The position numbers and the translations under genes are program-made. From assembly GCF_000497445.1 (NCBI RefSeq), contig NZ_CM002285.1, forward strand, positions 5,589,609 through 5,653,608: 64,000 nucleotides of DNA, read 5' to 3'. Each line of letters starts with the position of its first letter. Positions within the stretch are counted from its first letter, which is position 1. Positions 34,917 through 43,763 of the stretch are shown piece by piece. This stretch comes from Streptomyces roseochromogenus subsp. oscitans DS 12.976 (lineage in GTDB: Bacteria > Actinomycetota > Actinomycetes > Streptomycetales > Streptomycetaceae). Below the pieces are notes generated by a model, which worked only from the letters and a program-made list of their open reading frames with translations, made no database searches and was not told the origin of the DNA.

Positions 34917-36877
34917 CAGGCCGCCTCCTCTACCTGGAATTTATTGAAAAATGATTCGCCGCGGACAACAATCCCGTCAAGGGTTTCCGTATGGTTCGGA
35001 GTGGTTCGCGCGTCTTCGATCAGCTGCTCATCAGCCTTCCGGAACAGCGTGATGAACTGCACCTTGCCCCCGCAGGCTTGCTGGAGATTCGGTACGAACT
35101 GGTCGCGCTCCGAGGAGATGGTGAAGGCGATGAACTGCCGTGTGAGTTGAGGGATGAGGGGACCGATCCTGGAGCGATTTGCCAAGTCGATGGAGTTGGC
35201 CGGGCTGTCGACAATGAAGGGAAGCTGATGCTCAGAGCGGTTGAATAGTGAAGCTAGGAATGCGTAGGCCACAGAAAGGTTCTCGCCGACACTTCCACCT
35301 TCCTTCCCGTCAAGCACGAGACACTTCTCGATACGCATAATACGAATGTTATTATGAGGCAGCAATTCTGTGATCCGCTGGTTTGCGGCGTCACAGACTT
35401 CGTCCAAGATGCCCCTGCGGGCAGTCTGATAGGCCTCCCTGAGGATCCTTCTCAGGACGTCGCGCTTGCGCTTGAGGATAATCGTCTTGGTGATTTCGGC
35501 GACGTCGTCTTCTGCAGCCTTGACGCGTTCTGCGAGGATATTCACATCGCGCGTGTTTTCGGCCGTGTCGCCATTGGTGTATTTATCAAGGTTCCTGGCG
35601 ATGCCCGCTAGCTCCGCTTCCAGTTTTTTGATTTCCTCGCTGGCTTCCCGGACGGCGGGATCGGCTTGTTCCGCAGCCCTCTGGAGAAGAGCGACTTCGT
35701 TTCGAGCGTCCCGTTCGTCGTGCATCGCCTCACCGAGGGAATGCAGTTTGTCGCGGAGCTGCTCCTCGGCGGTCTCGTGAGATTCACCGACTGCATCCTG
35801 GATGGCCGTCTTCATCGAGTTAAGGAGGATGACATCGTCCGAACCCAGGTACTGCTCTGCGCGGCTATGAATTACATCCCTTACGTGATCGTCAATGGGT
35901 CGCCCGCAAACGCAGAATTCCTCCTGCGCGAGTTCGGTAAAAAACTCGCGAGCTGCACTCTCTGGGAGCTTGACCCGATCAAGGCCAATCTTAAGCTCAT
36001 GGAGCCTCTTCGCGAAGATGGGTGACAGGGCGTTCGGGGCCCGCATGACATCAAGGATGTCAAGAGACTCCTCGCGTACGCGACTCTTCAAGGATGCGAC
36101 TTCTTCCTTGTGAGCCTCTAGTTCTTGTGCCCGTGAATTTTCCTTACTGATCTCCTGCTCGTACGTGGCGTGCTGCTTCTGAAGCCGGCCTGAGGTTTCA
36201 TCGCGATCACGCTCTAGCCGCTCTTTCTCTGATTCGCACTTAGCCAGGCGCTCCTTCAGTTTTTCTAGCTTGTTCTGGCGTCGCGTGAGGGCTATTTCCT
36301 CGGTCGCCGACTTCTTGGTGAGTTTCTCCCAGTACTCGGTTACCTTATCTTCGAGTTTCTTGAGGGTGCCAACTTGGAAAAGGTCCTCTACGAGCTCCTC
36401 TGCCCGCAGATGCTTCTCATCCAGGAGTCGCTCTGCCAGCTCTCCGTCGAAGACAAATGCCTCCACGAAGGTTTCGCTCATGAACCTCCGGAATTCGTAA
36501 GGGGGTTCAAAGCCATCCACCTGTCCTTCGCCACGCGTGGTCTTGTAGCGAACCCGAGATGTTTCGAAGTCGAAGTTCATGATGATGGTGACCCGCTCGG
36601 AACCAAGCATGAGCCGTACTTCGAAGGCTCCGTGACTCTGATCGCTCTCGAGTTTCCGGTACTTCATCGTCTCCGAGCCGTCCCAGCTGCCATTGGCAGC
36701 AGAACCTGACAGGGCGGCTCGAAGGAGATTAAGTGTCGTCGTCTTGCCCGTCCCGTTGGGCATCTGAATTAGAGACACCCTGTGAGGATCGTCCCCCGCC
36801 TCCCGGAAGTCGATCTCGTGATCTGGACACCGAAGCCCATCAGCTTTCCAGCCGAGGATCTGCATTACAGCAGACAT
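34916..36877 (-). CDS. SMC/DndD-like ATPase of the putative restriction operon
   Basis: A 653-aa RecN/SMC-type ATPase: Walker A QMPNGTGKTTTLN near residue 45 and long coiled coils in the middle. A CVCGRPI pair near residue 345 resembles a zinc hook. A signature-like GGSVGENLSVAYAFL and Walker B LPFIVDSPANS lie near residue 560. It is a second SMC-like ATPase besides dndD and may be the motor or clamp of the restriction complex. Its ends overlap the flanking small genes by 1 nt, so the operon is tightly coupled. GC content is clearly lower than in the phage genes around it. Confidence 0.8.
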   Translation of the reverse strand: MSAVMQILGWKADGLRCPDHEIDFREAGDDPHRVSLIQMPNGTGKTTTLNLLRAALSGSAANGSWDGSETMKYRKLESDQSHGAFEVRLMLGSERVTIIMNFDFETSRVRYKTTRGEGQVDGFEPPYEFRRFMSETFVEAFVFDGELAERLLDEKHLRAEELVEDLFQVGTLKKLEDKVTEYWEKLTKKSATEEIALTRRQNKLEKLKERLAKCESEKERLERDRDETSGRLQKQHATYEQEISKENSRAQELEAHKEEVASLKSRVREESLDILDVMRAPNALSPIFAKRLHELKIGLDRVKLPESAAREFFTELAQEEFCVCGRPIDDHVRDVIHSRAEQYLGSDDVILLNSMKTAIQDAVGESHETAEEQLRDKLHSLGEAMHDERDARNEVALLQRAAEQADPAVREASEEIKKLEAELAGIARNLDKYTNGDTAENTRDVNILAERVKAAEDDVAEITKTIILKRKRDVLRRILREAYQTARRGILDEVCDAANQRITELLPHNNIRIMRIEKCLVLDGKEGGSVGENLSVAYAFLASLFNRSEHQLPFIVDSPANSIDLANRSRIGPLIPQLTRQFIAFTISSERDQFVPNLQQACGGKVQFITLFRKADEQLIEDARTTPNHTETLDGIVVRGESFFNKFQVEEAA

Positions 36878-37095
36878 CAGAAGATACCCCCACCATCTCG
36901 ATTGACGTCATCCACTTCAGTGCTGCTGAATAGAAGCTCAAGTCGACGATCTGTGTCGCTTGAATCGTGCAGATCCTCACTACCGGACGTAACCGCCTCC
37001 ATCCACGTGATCAGCCGGTGTGCCAGTGCCGGTTCCTGCTCCGAGTTGGCAACTGCTTCCCTGATCGCATGGCTAATCTTTAGGTCAAGGCTCAT
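36877..37095 (-). CDS. Small acidic-tailed protein (72 aa)
   Basis: A short helical N-terminus (SLDLKISHAIREAVANSEQE) and an acidic tail with DLHDSSDTDRRLELLF. It is wedged between the helicase (4-nt overlap) and the SMC-like ATPase (1-nt overlap), so it is a genuine operon member. It may be a stabilising or inhibitory partner of the restriction complex; no family recognised. Confidence 0.65.
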   Translation of the reverse strand: MSLDLKISHAIREAVANSEQEPALAHRLITWMEAVTSGSEDLHDSSDTDRRLELLFSSTEVDDVNRDGGGIF

Positions 37096-39002
37096 GCGGG
37101 AGTCTCCTTGTGCCGTAGGGCAGCCATCTCTGCGAGCCAGTCTGCCCGCTCCTGATCAGAATTCTGGGCCTCGCCGTCAGAGTCGCGAACGAAATCGACG
37201 ACATTCGCAATCTTCTGAGGGTTTGCTGGATCAGACCGAAGGCATCTACCAATCCGCTGAATAGTCTCCAGGCGAGCCCGTGCTGAAGAAAACAGAATAA
37301 CGGTATTGAGGGACTGGATGTCGATCCCCTCCGAGAGCCTATGGCAGGTGATCAAACATTGCAGATCACCCCGAGCGAATCGGCTGAGAGTCGATGAATT
37401 CTGCGCCGTGAAGTAGGTGTGAAAGTCAGGCCGGTACTTGTGAACGATGCTCAGTACCTGCCTCCCATATTCCTGAGTCTCGACGAAGATGATGCAGCGT
37501 TCCAGCAACTCTTGATGGGATGCAATGAATTCGTCGAATACGGGAAGCTTGGCCGGGGACGTCTTGTGGACCTTGGCCAACTCGATCCAGACTTCTTCGT
37601 CCCTCATCGGGTTGCCGGCGGCAGCCCTGGCCGCCTGCCGCTTGTACACGTCCCGCATCCGTTCGCGGTCCTGCTGCGTCAACTCGTACGGCAAAGGATG
37701 GTAGTTGAAGGGAGCGAGGATCCCACGCTCGATTGCGTCACTCAGCTCGAACGACATCAGCACCGGACCGATGTGCTCCTCGATGAACGCGTTCCCCTCC
37801 TCGTCGTACTCGCGATCCGGCGTCGCGCTCAAGCCCAGCCGGAACCGCACTTCGTCGGACAGGCCTGTTAGCCGCTGCCTCGTTCCTGGGCTGCCAAGCC
37901 GATGAACCTCGTCGTGGATGAGTAGTGTCCTTCGGGCCGATCGGCGGTCCAACTGCCGAAGAGCCGACGCAAGCGGATCACGGCGCTCGTCGCCGCGGCG
38001 TGAGACCAGGAGGATGCGTTCTCGTGTCGACAACGAGAACTCCTGCAACTCCTTGTGAGCCTCGTAGTCTCGGTACACGTGTGGCGACCGCCCCAGCTGA
38101 CGCCGGGTGGACAGCAGCTCGTTGTACCACTGATCCAGGAGATCGGTGCCGTCCATCGCGACGATGACGTTGTCGATGTCTCCAGCGTCAAAGAGCGCCT
38201 TCGTGATCTTCAGCGCGGTCCGTGTCTTGCCCGTGCCGGTGGCCATGTTGAGGACGCCGCGTTCCGAGGAGAGGAAGATCCGTAGTGCTTCCTCTTGGTG
38301 GCGCCACTTGTCACTTCGCGGCCTCGGCGTGCCCGTTTGAGCACGAGCATGGTAGGCCTGCAAGAGCCTCTGCCTGGCTGCCTCCGGGAATGAGTAGACC
38401 TCGACGCCGATGTCTGTGCCGGCCCACACCTGCTCGAAGTGGCTGCGCTTGCGCTCCGCTCGAATCGGCGACTCCCATGCCGTGAAGACGTCTATGCATT
38501 CACGGTTCTGTTCAAAGGCGCTGCGTGATTCGTTCGAGGACCCACTGAACGCGACGTATTCGCCATCGTTGTCGAAGAACAGGCCGATCTTCTCGTGGTA
38601 GATGCCGGATCCGTGCTTGGGGACGGCAATACGGATCTCCAGTCGTCCCAGTTCGAGTAGACGGCTGAGACGCGCGACACCTGTCCCCATGCCGTCAGTG
38701 AAGTCCTCTTCGACGATCTGCTGGAGTCGCTGGGCGCAGACCGTCTCCTTGGAGGCTCCTTCGGATATTGCCTTGAGGTCCGTTTCAGTGAGTTCGACGC
38801 TTGTTACCAAGCGGATCTTTCCGCCGTTCATGACGAACTCGCCGAGCGGGGAACCGAAGGATTCCAACGCGGTGCTTGAGAAGTAGCCGACCGCCCGCCA
38901 GTATGAGCTGGCCTCTCTGAGCGAAGGGCGGAAGAACTCCTCGACGAGGTTGTTGTACCCGGAGCGGTAGTCCTCCTGGTACTTGATACTCCTCAAGGCC
39001 AT
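37092..39002 (-). CDS. PLD-nuclease plus DEAD/DEAH helicase, putative Dnd restriction enzyme
   Basis: A 636-aa fusion that matches the dnd-linked restriction-enzyme family I know as a PLD/helicase fusion. A phospholipase-D-like nuclease motif near residue 140-165 reads HEKIGLFFDN with a following GSSNESR, giving H-x-K and G-S-x-N. A superfamily 2 helicase then shows Walker A MATGTGKTRTAL near 253, DEVHR near 350, SATP near 377, and motif VI QRIGRCLR near 600. It would unwind and cut DNA lacking phosphorothioate. It is first in a four-gene operon that includes the SMC-like ATPase and ends next to the large terminase gene. Confidence 0.82.
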   Translation of the reverse strand: MALRSIKYQEDYRSGYNNLVEEFFRPSLREASSYWRAVGYFSSTALESFGSPLGEFVMNGGKIRLVTSVELTETDLKAISEGASKETVCAQRLQQIVEEDFTDGMGTGVARLSRLLELGRLEIRIAVPKHGSGIYHEKIGLFFDNDGEYVAFSGSSNESRSAFEQNRECIDVFTAWESPIRAERKRSHFEQVWAGTDIGVEVYSFPEAARQRLLQAYHARAQTGTPRPRSDKWRHQEEALRIFLSSERGVLNMATGTGKTRTALKITKALFDAGDIDNVIVAMDGTDLLDQWYNELLSTRRQLGRSPHVYRDYEAHKELQEFSLSTRERILLVSRRGDERRDPLASALRQLDRRSARRTLLIHDEVHRLGSPGTRQRLTGLSDEVRFRLGLSATPDREYDEEGNAFIEEHIGPVLMSFELSDAIERGILAPFNYHPLPYELTQQDRERMRDVYKRQAARAAAGNPMRDEEVWIELAKVHKTSPAKLPVFDEFIASHQELLERCIIFVETQEYGRQVLSIVHKYRPDFHTYFTAQNSSTLSRFARGDLQCLITCHRLSEGIDIQSLNTVILFSSARARLETIQRIGRCLRSDPANPQKIANVVDFVRDSDGEAQNSDQERADWLAEMAALRHKETPA

Positions 39003-39169
39003 GGGTGACGGGCACTCCCTTCAGACATGAGCGCACCAGCACCACCTGGGTGTCCTCCGTACGCTGGACTTCGTCCTTAAGGATGCCAGGGGGTTGGCCT
39101 GATGCGCCGGGCTACGGCTGATGATGCCTCACGGCAGTCATGTCAGAGGCTCAGCGAGCCGTGGGAGTG

Positions 39170-40708
39170 CTACCTGCGACGGGTGAGCCTCTGGTCCCGG
39201 TATGCGGACGGGGCCTGCTCGGCCAGTCGTGGGCTGGCGAGCTCGGTGAGGGAGTGCACCGCCGCGTCCATGCGGTCCGGACTGTCCATGCCGGCTACCC
39301 AGGTCACCATCTGCTGCTCCAGCACTGGCCATTCGCCGACATGGTGGACGCGGCCCTGCTCGTAGAGCTGTGCGATCGGCTCCGCCCGCAATCTCTTGCC
39401 ATGCTTCGCCGTGACCGACACAACAGCGGGCATCAGGAGGTTCTCTGTGCGTTTCTCGCCCTGGAGCTCCTGCCAGGCTTGATAGAGGATCTGACGGGAC
39501 ATGTCGCCGCCGTAGTTGCTTTCCACCACGATCGCATCCGCGCGCAGTTCGATCGCCAGCAGGCACGTCTCCCGCCCCCAGTCACCGGCCCCACGGTTGC
39601 CGGACCGGTCGTCGAGGACGTACAGATGACCGTCACGATCCGAGGCTGCGGCCACGATGCCGGTCTCGTCACCGACCGCGGACTCGCCGCCGGCCGGGTC
39701 GACAGCGACCACAATGCGCGTGAGATCGATGCCGCGGAACTGCCCGGCGCTGATGCGGTTGTTGGTGATCCACGGCCACTGCCACACACCGCCGTCCTGC
39801 GGGCGCGGCTGCTGCATGTACAGGCTCCACCAGACGCGTTCGCCAACCGAGCGGCGGATCTCAGCGAGTGCATCGGCGTCGTACCGCTCGGGCCACAGCG
39901 GCGCGCCCACAGTGCGGCCGAGAGCGTCGTCCTCGGACAGGGCCAGGGCGGGCAGGTCGATGACCGTCCACCGGTCGCCTTCCTCGGCGAGGACCCGTCC
40001 GGCGAGGTCGTCCTCGTCCCAGCGGGTCTGGATGAGGATCACTGAGCCGCCGGGCTCGATACGCGTCAGCAGGACGGCCTGCCACCACTCCCACAGCCGC
40101 TTCCGCATCGTGGGCGAGGAGGCCTCCGCGGCATCCTTGATGGGGTCGTCGACAACGGCCAGGTGGGCGCCCTTACCGGTGAGGCCACCGCCGACGCCGG
40201 CCATGACCGCGCCGCCCTCTGTACCGACGAGGTCGAACCGGTTCGCGGCGGATGAGCCGGGTCGCAGGTTGATGCCGAGCTGTGGGCCGTAGGTGAGGAT
40301 CGCGTCCCTGATCCACCGGCCGTGGTCGTCGGCGAGATCGGAGGAGTAGGAGGCGATCATCACCCGGTGCTCCGGGCGGCGGCGCAGGTACCAGAGGGGC
40401 GCCCACCTGGCGGCGCGGCGGCTCTTGCCGTGCCGGGGCGGCATCGTCAGCAGCAGCCTCGTCGGCTTGCCGGCAGCGACCTGCTCAAACGCGGCATCGA
40501 TCAGCCCCAGGTGCGGGGCCTGCATCTCCCGTCCGTCAGTGAGGACCGCCGCCATCGCGCCGGGAGAGCGGTCCATCGCCAGCTCGCGTTCGACACGGAT
40601 GAGCTGCGCGCGGAGCTCAGGGGTGGAGGCTGCGGCGATCTCACGACGGCGCTGCGCGGGAAGCGTCCGGTAGAGCCGGAGAACCGCAGCCTCGTCAGGC
40701 CTCCCCAT
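39170..40708 (-). CDS. Phage terminase large subunit
   Basis: A 512-aa DNA-packaging motor. The N-terminal ATPase has Walker A MPPRHGKSRRA near residue 88, Walker B HLAVVDDP near residue 180, and a coupling motif SVILIQTRW. The C-terminal nuclease has the first aspartate in IVVAVDPAGG near 305, followed by DDRSGNRG and FDLVGTEGG-type segments. The gene overlaps the small terminase by 14 nt. It is separated from the portal gene by 15.6 kb of defence genes, whereas in phages these genes are normally adjacent. Confidence 0.9.
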   Translation of the reverse strand: MGRPDEAAVLRLYRTLPAQRRREIAAASTPELRAQLIRVERELAMDRSPGAMAAVLTDGREMQAPHLGLIDAAFEQVAAGKPTRLLLTMPPRHGKSRRAARWAPLWYLRRRPEHRVMIASYSSDLADDHGRWIRDAILTYGPQLGINLRPGSSAANRFDLVGTEGGAVMAGVGGGLTGKGAHLAVVDDPIKDAAEASSPTMRKRLWEWWQAVLLTRIEPGGSVILIQTRWDEDDLAGRVLAEEGDRWTVIDLPALALSEDDALGRTVGAPLWPERYDADALAEIRRSVGERVWWSLYMQQPRPQDGGVWQWPWITNNRISAGQFRGIDLTRIVVAVDPAGGESAVGDETGIVAAASDRDGHLYVLDDRSGNRGAGDWGRETCLLAIELRADAIVVESNYGGDMSRQILYQAWQELQGEKRTENLLMPAVVSVTAKHGKRLRAEPIAQLYEQGRVHHVGEWPVLEQQMVTWVAGMDSPDRMDAAVHSLTELASPRLAEQAPSAYRDQRLTRRR

Positions 40709-41243
40709 CCCTGCGCGGGCTGCCCGCGAGGTTGATCAGATGCTCGAGCTCCTCGAGACCTGCGGTTTCCACCTTGACCGCGGTCCCGTCTGGGCCGGAC
40801 AGCTCGGTGCGGATGGGCCGGTCGAGACCAAGGAGTCGGCTGCTGCGTTCGATGATCCGTACCGCTCGGTCGACGGCCTGGTAGTCGCCGTTGCGGATCG
40901 CGGCACGGTAGACACCGAAGAACAGGCGCTCCAGTCGCTCCACCATGAGCTGCCGGAGTTCGTCGGTGTTCTCTTCCAAGGCCGTGGTGCGCTCGTTGAG
41001 GGCCTTGGAGACGTCCTTGCAGGCGAGTTCGATCAGCCGCTTGTCGCTCGGCGGCTCCAGGCCGCGGCGGTACTTGTCGATGCCGTAACCCTGCGGGTAG
41101 GCGATCCCGTCGGAGTTGATGGCCGGGTCGGCGGCGAGCTTGCGGCCGATCGTGAGCCAGTCGACGCCGGCAAGCTTCAGATCGATCGCGTCAGCTCGGC
41201 GCTGGGTGATGGCGGCCCGGGTGGCGCGGTTGGGGCGGCCCAT
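40695..41243 (-). CDS. Terminase small subunit-like protein
   Basis: A 182-aa protein with an N-terminal helical region (AITQRRADAIDLKLAGVDW), where terminase small subunits have their HTH, and a helical C-terminus. Position directly upstream of the large terminase and the 14-nt overlap make the assignment likely. It would recognise the packaging site. Confidence 0.7.
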   Translation of the reverse strand: MGRPNRATRAAITQRRADAIDLKLAGVDWLTIGRKLAADPAINSDGIAYPQGYGIDKYRRGLEPPSDKRLIELACKDVSKALNERTTALEENTDELRQLMVERLERLFFGVYRAAIRNGDYQAVDRAVRIIERSSRLLGLDRPIRTELSGPDGTAVKVETAGLEELEHLINLAGSPRRDGEA

Positions 41244-41338
41244 ACGAGGAACTCCCTGGCCCCGCGCCTCCCTCTATGATCCCTGACCGAGCCATCACTC
41301 CAGGCGCGCGACCAGCCCATGCCGTGTGGGGCAGGGGG

Positions 41339-42868
41339 TCAGGCGTGCTGCGTCGCCTGCTGGAGGCGGCGGAAGAGGGGTGCTGCGGGCGGCAGGCTGC
41401 CGTCGACGGATGTCACCTGATCCGCGATGAGGGCTGCGGCGTCGGGGATGAAGGGCCGCAGCTCCTCGGCCAGGACCCGGCACGCTCTGACCAGCGCGGC
41501 GAGGACCGCGTCGAGGCGTTCGGCCGCGTCGCCGTTGCCCTGCCGTTCCGCTCGGGCCAGTTCCCAGGGCCGGGTGGCGTCGATGCAGCGGTTGGCCGCC
41601 TCTACGATGCCCCAGGCGACGCCCGTGGCGCGACGGAAGTCGAAGTCCGCCAGCGCCGCATCGATCTGGCTGGGAGCCTTCTCGCACACGTCCAGCAGCG
41701 GCGTCACGGCGAATCGGTCGTCACCGAGTACGGGCACTGCCCCGCTGCGGTAGCGGTGGACCATCGTCACGATGCGATGCACGAGGTTGCCCAGCCCTCC
41801 GGCGAAGTCCGCGTCGGCCCGGGCGATCAGCCGGTCGGGCGTGAAGTCGGCGTCCCCGACCCGGGGAACCTCGCGCAGCAGCCACCAGCGCACCGCGTCA
41901 GTGCCGTACGCCTCGGTCAGGGCGACCGGGTCGACGGTGGTCCCGCCGGACTTGCTGATCTTGCGGCCGCCGACGGTGAGGTAGTCGTGGACCAGGATGT
42001 CGGTGGGCAGTGGCAGCCCGGCCGACAGCAGCATCGCCGGCCAGTACACGGCGTGGAAGCGGACCACGCCCTTGCCGACCAGGTGGGTGCGGCGCTCGCT
42101 GGTTACCCACCACTGCTCGTAGGTGGGGTCGTCGGTGCCGTAGCCGAGGCTGGTGACGTAGTTGCCCAGCGCGTCCCACCACACGTAGACGACCTGAGTG
42201 GGGTCGTCGGGCACGGGGATGCCCCAGCCGCGGGCGCGGGTGTGGGAGCGGGAGACGGAGAAGTCGTGCAGGCCGCTGGCGATCAGGGCGAGGACCTCGT
42301 TGCGGCGGGCGGCGGGTTCGATGCGCAGGGTGCCGTCGGCGATCAACTCGTGCAGTCGGGCGGCGTGGCGGGACAGGCGGAAGAACCAGTTCTCCTCCGC
42401 CACGAGATGCGGCTCGGTGCTGTGCTCGGCGCAGCGCCCGTCGACCAGTTCAGCCTCGGTGTAGAACTGCTCGCAGCCGACGCAGTACAGGCCCTCATAG
42501 TGCTTGCGGTAGAGGTCGCCCGCCTCGGCGCACCGGCGCCACAGGCGCTCGACGCCGATGCGGTGGCGCGGGTCGCGGCTGGTGCGGATGAAGTCGTCGA
42601 GCGACAGCGTCAGCGGGCCGCGCAGGGCGGCGAACGCCTCGGCGTTGCGGTCGACCAGCGACTGTACGTCGATGCCCTCGGCTTCGGCGGCCAGCACGTT
42701 CTTGAGGGAGTTGTCGTCGGTGCCGCTCAGCAGACGGACGTGATCGCCGCGCCGACGGTGGTGGCGGGCCAGCGTGTCCGCCTGGACGAGTTCCAGGGCG
42801 AAGCCCAGGTGCGGGCGGGCGTTGACGTACGGGATCGTTGTGGTGATGTAGTGGCGAGGTGCAGTCAT
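41339..42868 (-). CDS. Methionyl-tRNA synthetase, extra copy
   Basis: A 509-aa class I MetRS. The HIGH-type motif is HLGF near residue 20, KISKS (GGRKISKS) is near 290, and the helical anticodon-binding domain follows. The zinc-knuckle region carries CVGCEQF. ATG 42868 follows AGGAGG. In a mobile head-packaging region, between small terminase and ParB-type genes, it is more likely cargo than a housekeeping gene; candidate roles are resistance to a MetRS inhibitor or support of phage translation. Its GC-rich codon use matches the host. Confidence 0.9.
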   Translation of the reverse strand: MTAPRHYITTTIPYVNARPHLGFALELVQADTLARHHRRRGDHVRLLSGTDDNSLKNVLAAEAEGIDVQSLVDRNAEAFAALRGPLTLSLDDFIRTSRDPRHRIGVERLWRRCAEAGDLYRKHYEGLYCVGCEQFYTEAELVDGRCAEHSTEPHLVAEENWFFRLSRHAARLHELIADGTLRIEPAARRNEVLALIASGLHDFSVSRSHTRARGWGIPVPDDPTQVVYVWWDALGNYVTSLGYGTDDPTYEQWWVTSERRTHLVGKGVVRFHAVYWPAMLLSAGLPLPTDILVHDYLTVGGRKISKSGGTTVDPVALTEAYGTDAVRWWLLREVPRVGDADFTPDRLIARADADFAGGLGNLVHRIVTMVHRYRSGAVPVLGDDRFAVTPLLDVCEKAPSQIDAALADFDFRRATGVAWGIVEAANRCIDATRPWELARAERQGNGDAAERLDAVLAALVRACRVLAEELRPFIPDAAALIADQVTSVDGSLPPAAPLFRRLQQATQHA

Positions 42869-43231
42869 CGGAACCTCCTGTCAGGGAGACGAGGCCCGCT
42901 CCGCACAACCACGTGAGGCCCCGTCCCCGGGGCCTCGGATGTGTCACGCGTCCATGCTCAGCAGCCCCGTCAACGGGGCATCATCCGGTGCTGAGGCCAA
43001 GGCGTGATCATGGAGCCGATGCTAGCAACCAGGCCTGCAGCCGGCACGCGAATTTTCGTGGAACGCCGGGCTTCAGGTGCTCTCGCAGCAGGTCCGAAAG
43101 GCGCAGGCCCAGCCTCGTTAGCCGGTGCACGCCATAGGTTCGAATCCTGCCCGGTGCCCACGGAACAACCATGCCCCGCCCCCTCGTGCGTCAGAGCCGG
43201 TGAGCAGTACGACCCTCGACCATGTGCTGGC
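42869..43231 (-). promoter_or_regulatory. MetRS leader with possible attenuator, and a tRNA-like element
   Basis: Upstream of metRS the leader strand has GAGGCCCC that can pair with either GGGGCCTC (a tight hairpin at 42915-42936) or a later GGGCCTC at 42891-42897, an attenuator-like alternative. A second GCCCCGTTGACGGGGC hairpin lies near 42964-42979. No T-box consensus was found. A plus-strand tRNA-like segment is listed separately. Confidence 0.35.
43064..43160 (+). tRNA. Possible degenerate tRNA (T-arm and acceptor recognisable)
   Basis: The 3' part has a clear T-loop TTCGAAT with flanking GG/CC and ends CCCGGTGCCCA, a discriminator C plus CCA. The first seven bases CGCCGGG can pair with CCCGGTG, allowing one G-T. 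The D-arm and anticodon arm cannot be folded convincingly in between. It may be a decayed tRNA or an attachment-site remnant. Confidence 0.25.
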
Positions 43232-43759
43232 CTAGGAGAACGACAACTGCTCCGGTCCCTCTTCGCTGATGTCTTTTGCTGTGAACATTTGCGCGTCAGG
43301 GACATCGCGATGGGTGCGCAGCCACCAAGCGAACTGCCAGTTCCGGCATGTGCGGTGCAGTCGCGAATTCCGCATCGGTGCATCGCGGGGGATGGAGTGC
43401 TCGCCCCAGCCCATGATGGGACGAGCGTTAGTGAGGTGCACGCCAAGGCCGCGGACGAGGGCGTCACCTGCCCAGGTCTCGCCGGGGGCATACTCGAACG
43501 CGAGGTGAGCGTTCCGCGACCAGTCCCATGGGATTGGCAGCGCACACAGGTACCAGGCGGCGGGTGGATTGGCCGCCGACAGGCGAAGCGTCTGACGGCG
43601 CAGTTTGGTGTCGACACGGTGCCGGTCGCACTCGCCGAAGGTCTTCAAGCAATGCTGGGTCAGATCGAGTGCACGGACGCCGGCCAGCCACATGATGTGG
43701 TACCTGTCGCGAGCCTCTATGCCTACACGGACCTCCTCTGAGTCCGCCCCCGGATTCAT
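43232..43759 (-). CDS. Hypothetical protein in the ParB/methyltransferase cluster
   Basis: A 175-aa protein without recognised family. It has a hydrophobic/aromatic core (HLAFEYAPGETWAGDALV) and ends with KDISEEGPEQLSFS. It is 4 nt from the ParB-methyltransferase gene and on the same strand, so probably co-transcribed with it. It may be a phage-type DNA-modification accessory. Confidence 0.5.
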   Translation of the reverse strand: MNPGADSEEVRVGIEARDRYHIMWLAGVRALDLTQHCLKTFGECDRHRVDTKLRRQTLRLSAANPPAAWYLCALPIPWDWSRNAHLAFEYAPGETWAGDALVRGLGVHLTNARPIMGWGEHSIPRDAPMRNSRLHRTCRNWQFAWWLRTHRDVPDAQMFTAKDISEEGPEQLSFS

Positions 43760-43763
43760 TCCA

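Noticed and set aside
41276..42916. Plus-strand frame opposite MetRS
   Set aside because: The minus-strand MetRS has all catalytic motifs; the plus frame is Gly/Val/Asp-rich shadow sequence.
42869..42990. T-box upstream of MetRS
   Set aside because: GTGGTTGTGCGG only loosely resembles the T-box consensus and no specifier loop could be drawn.
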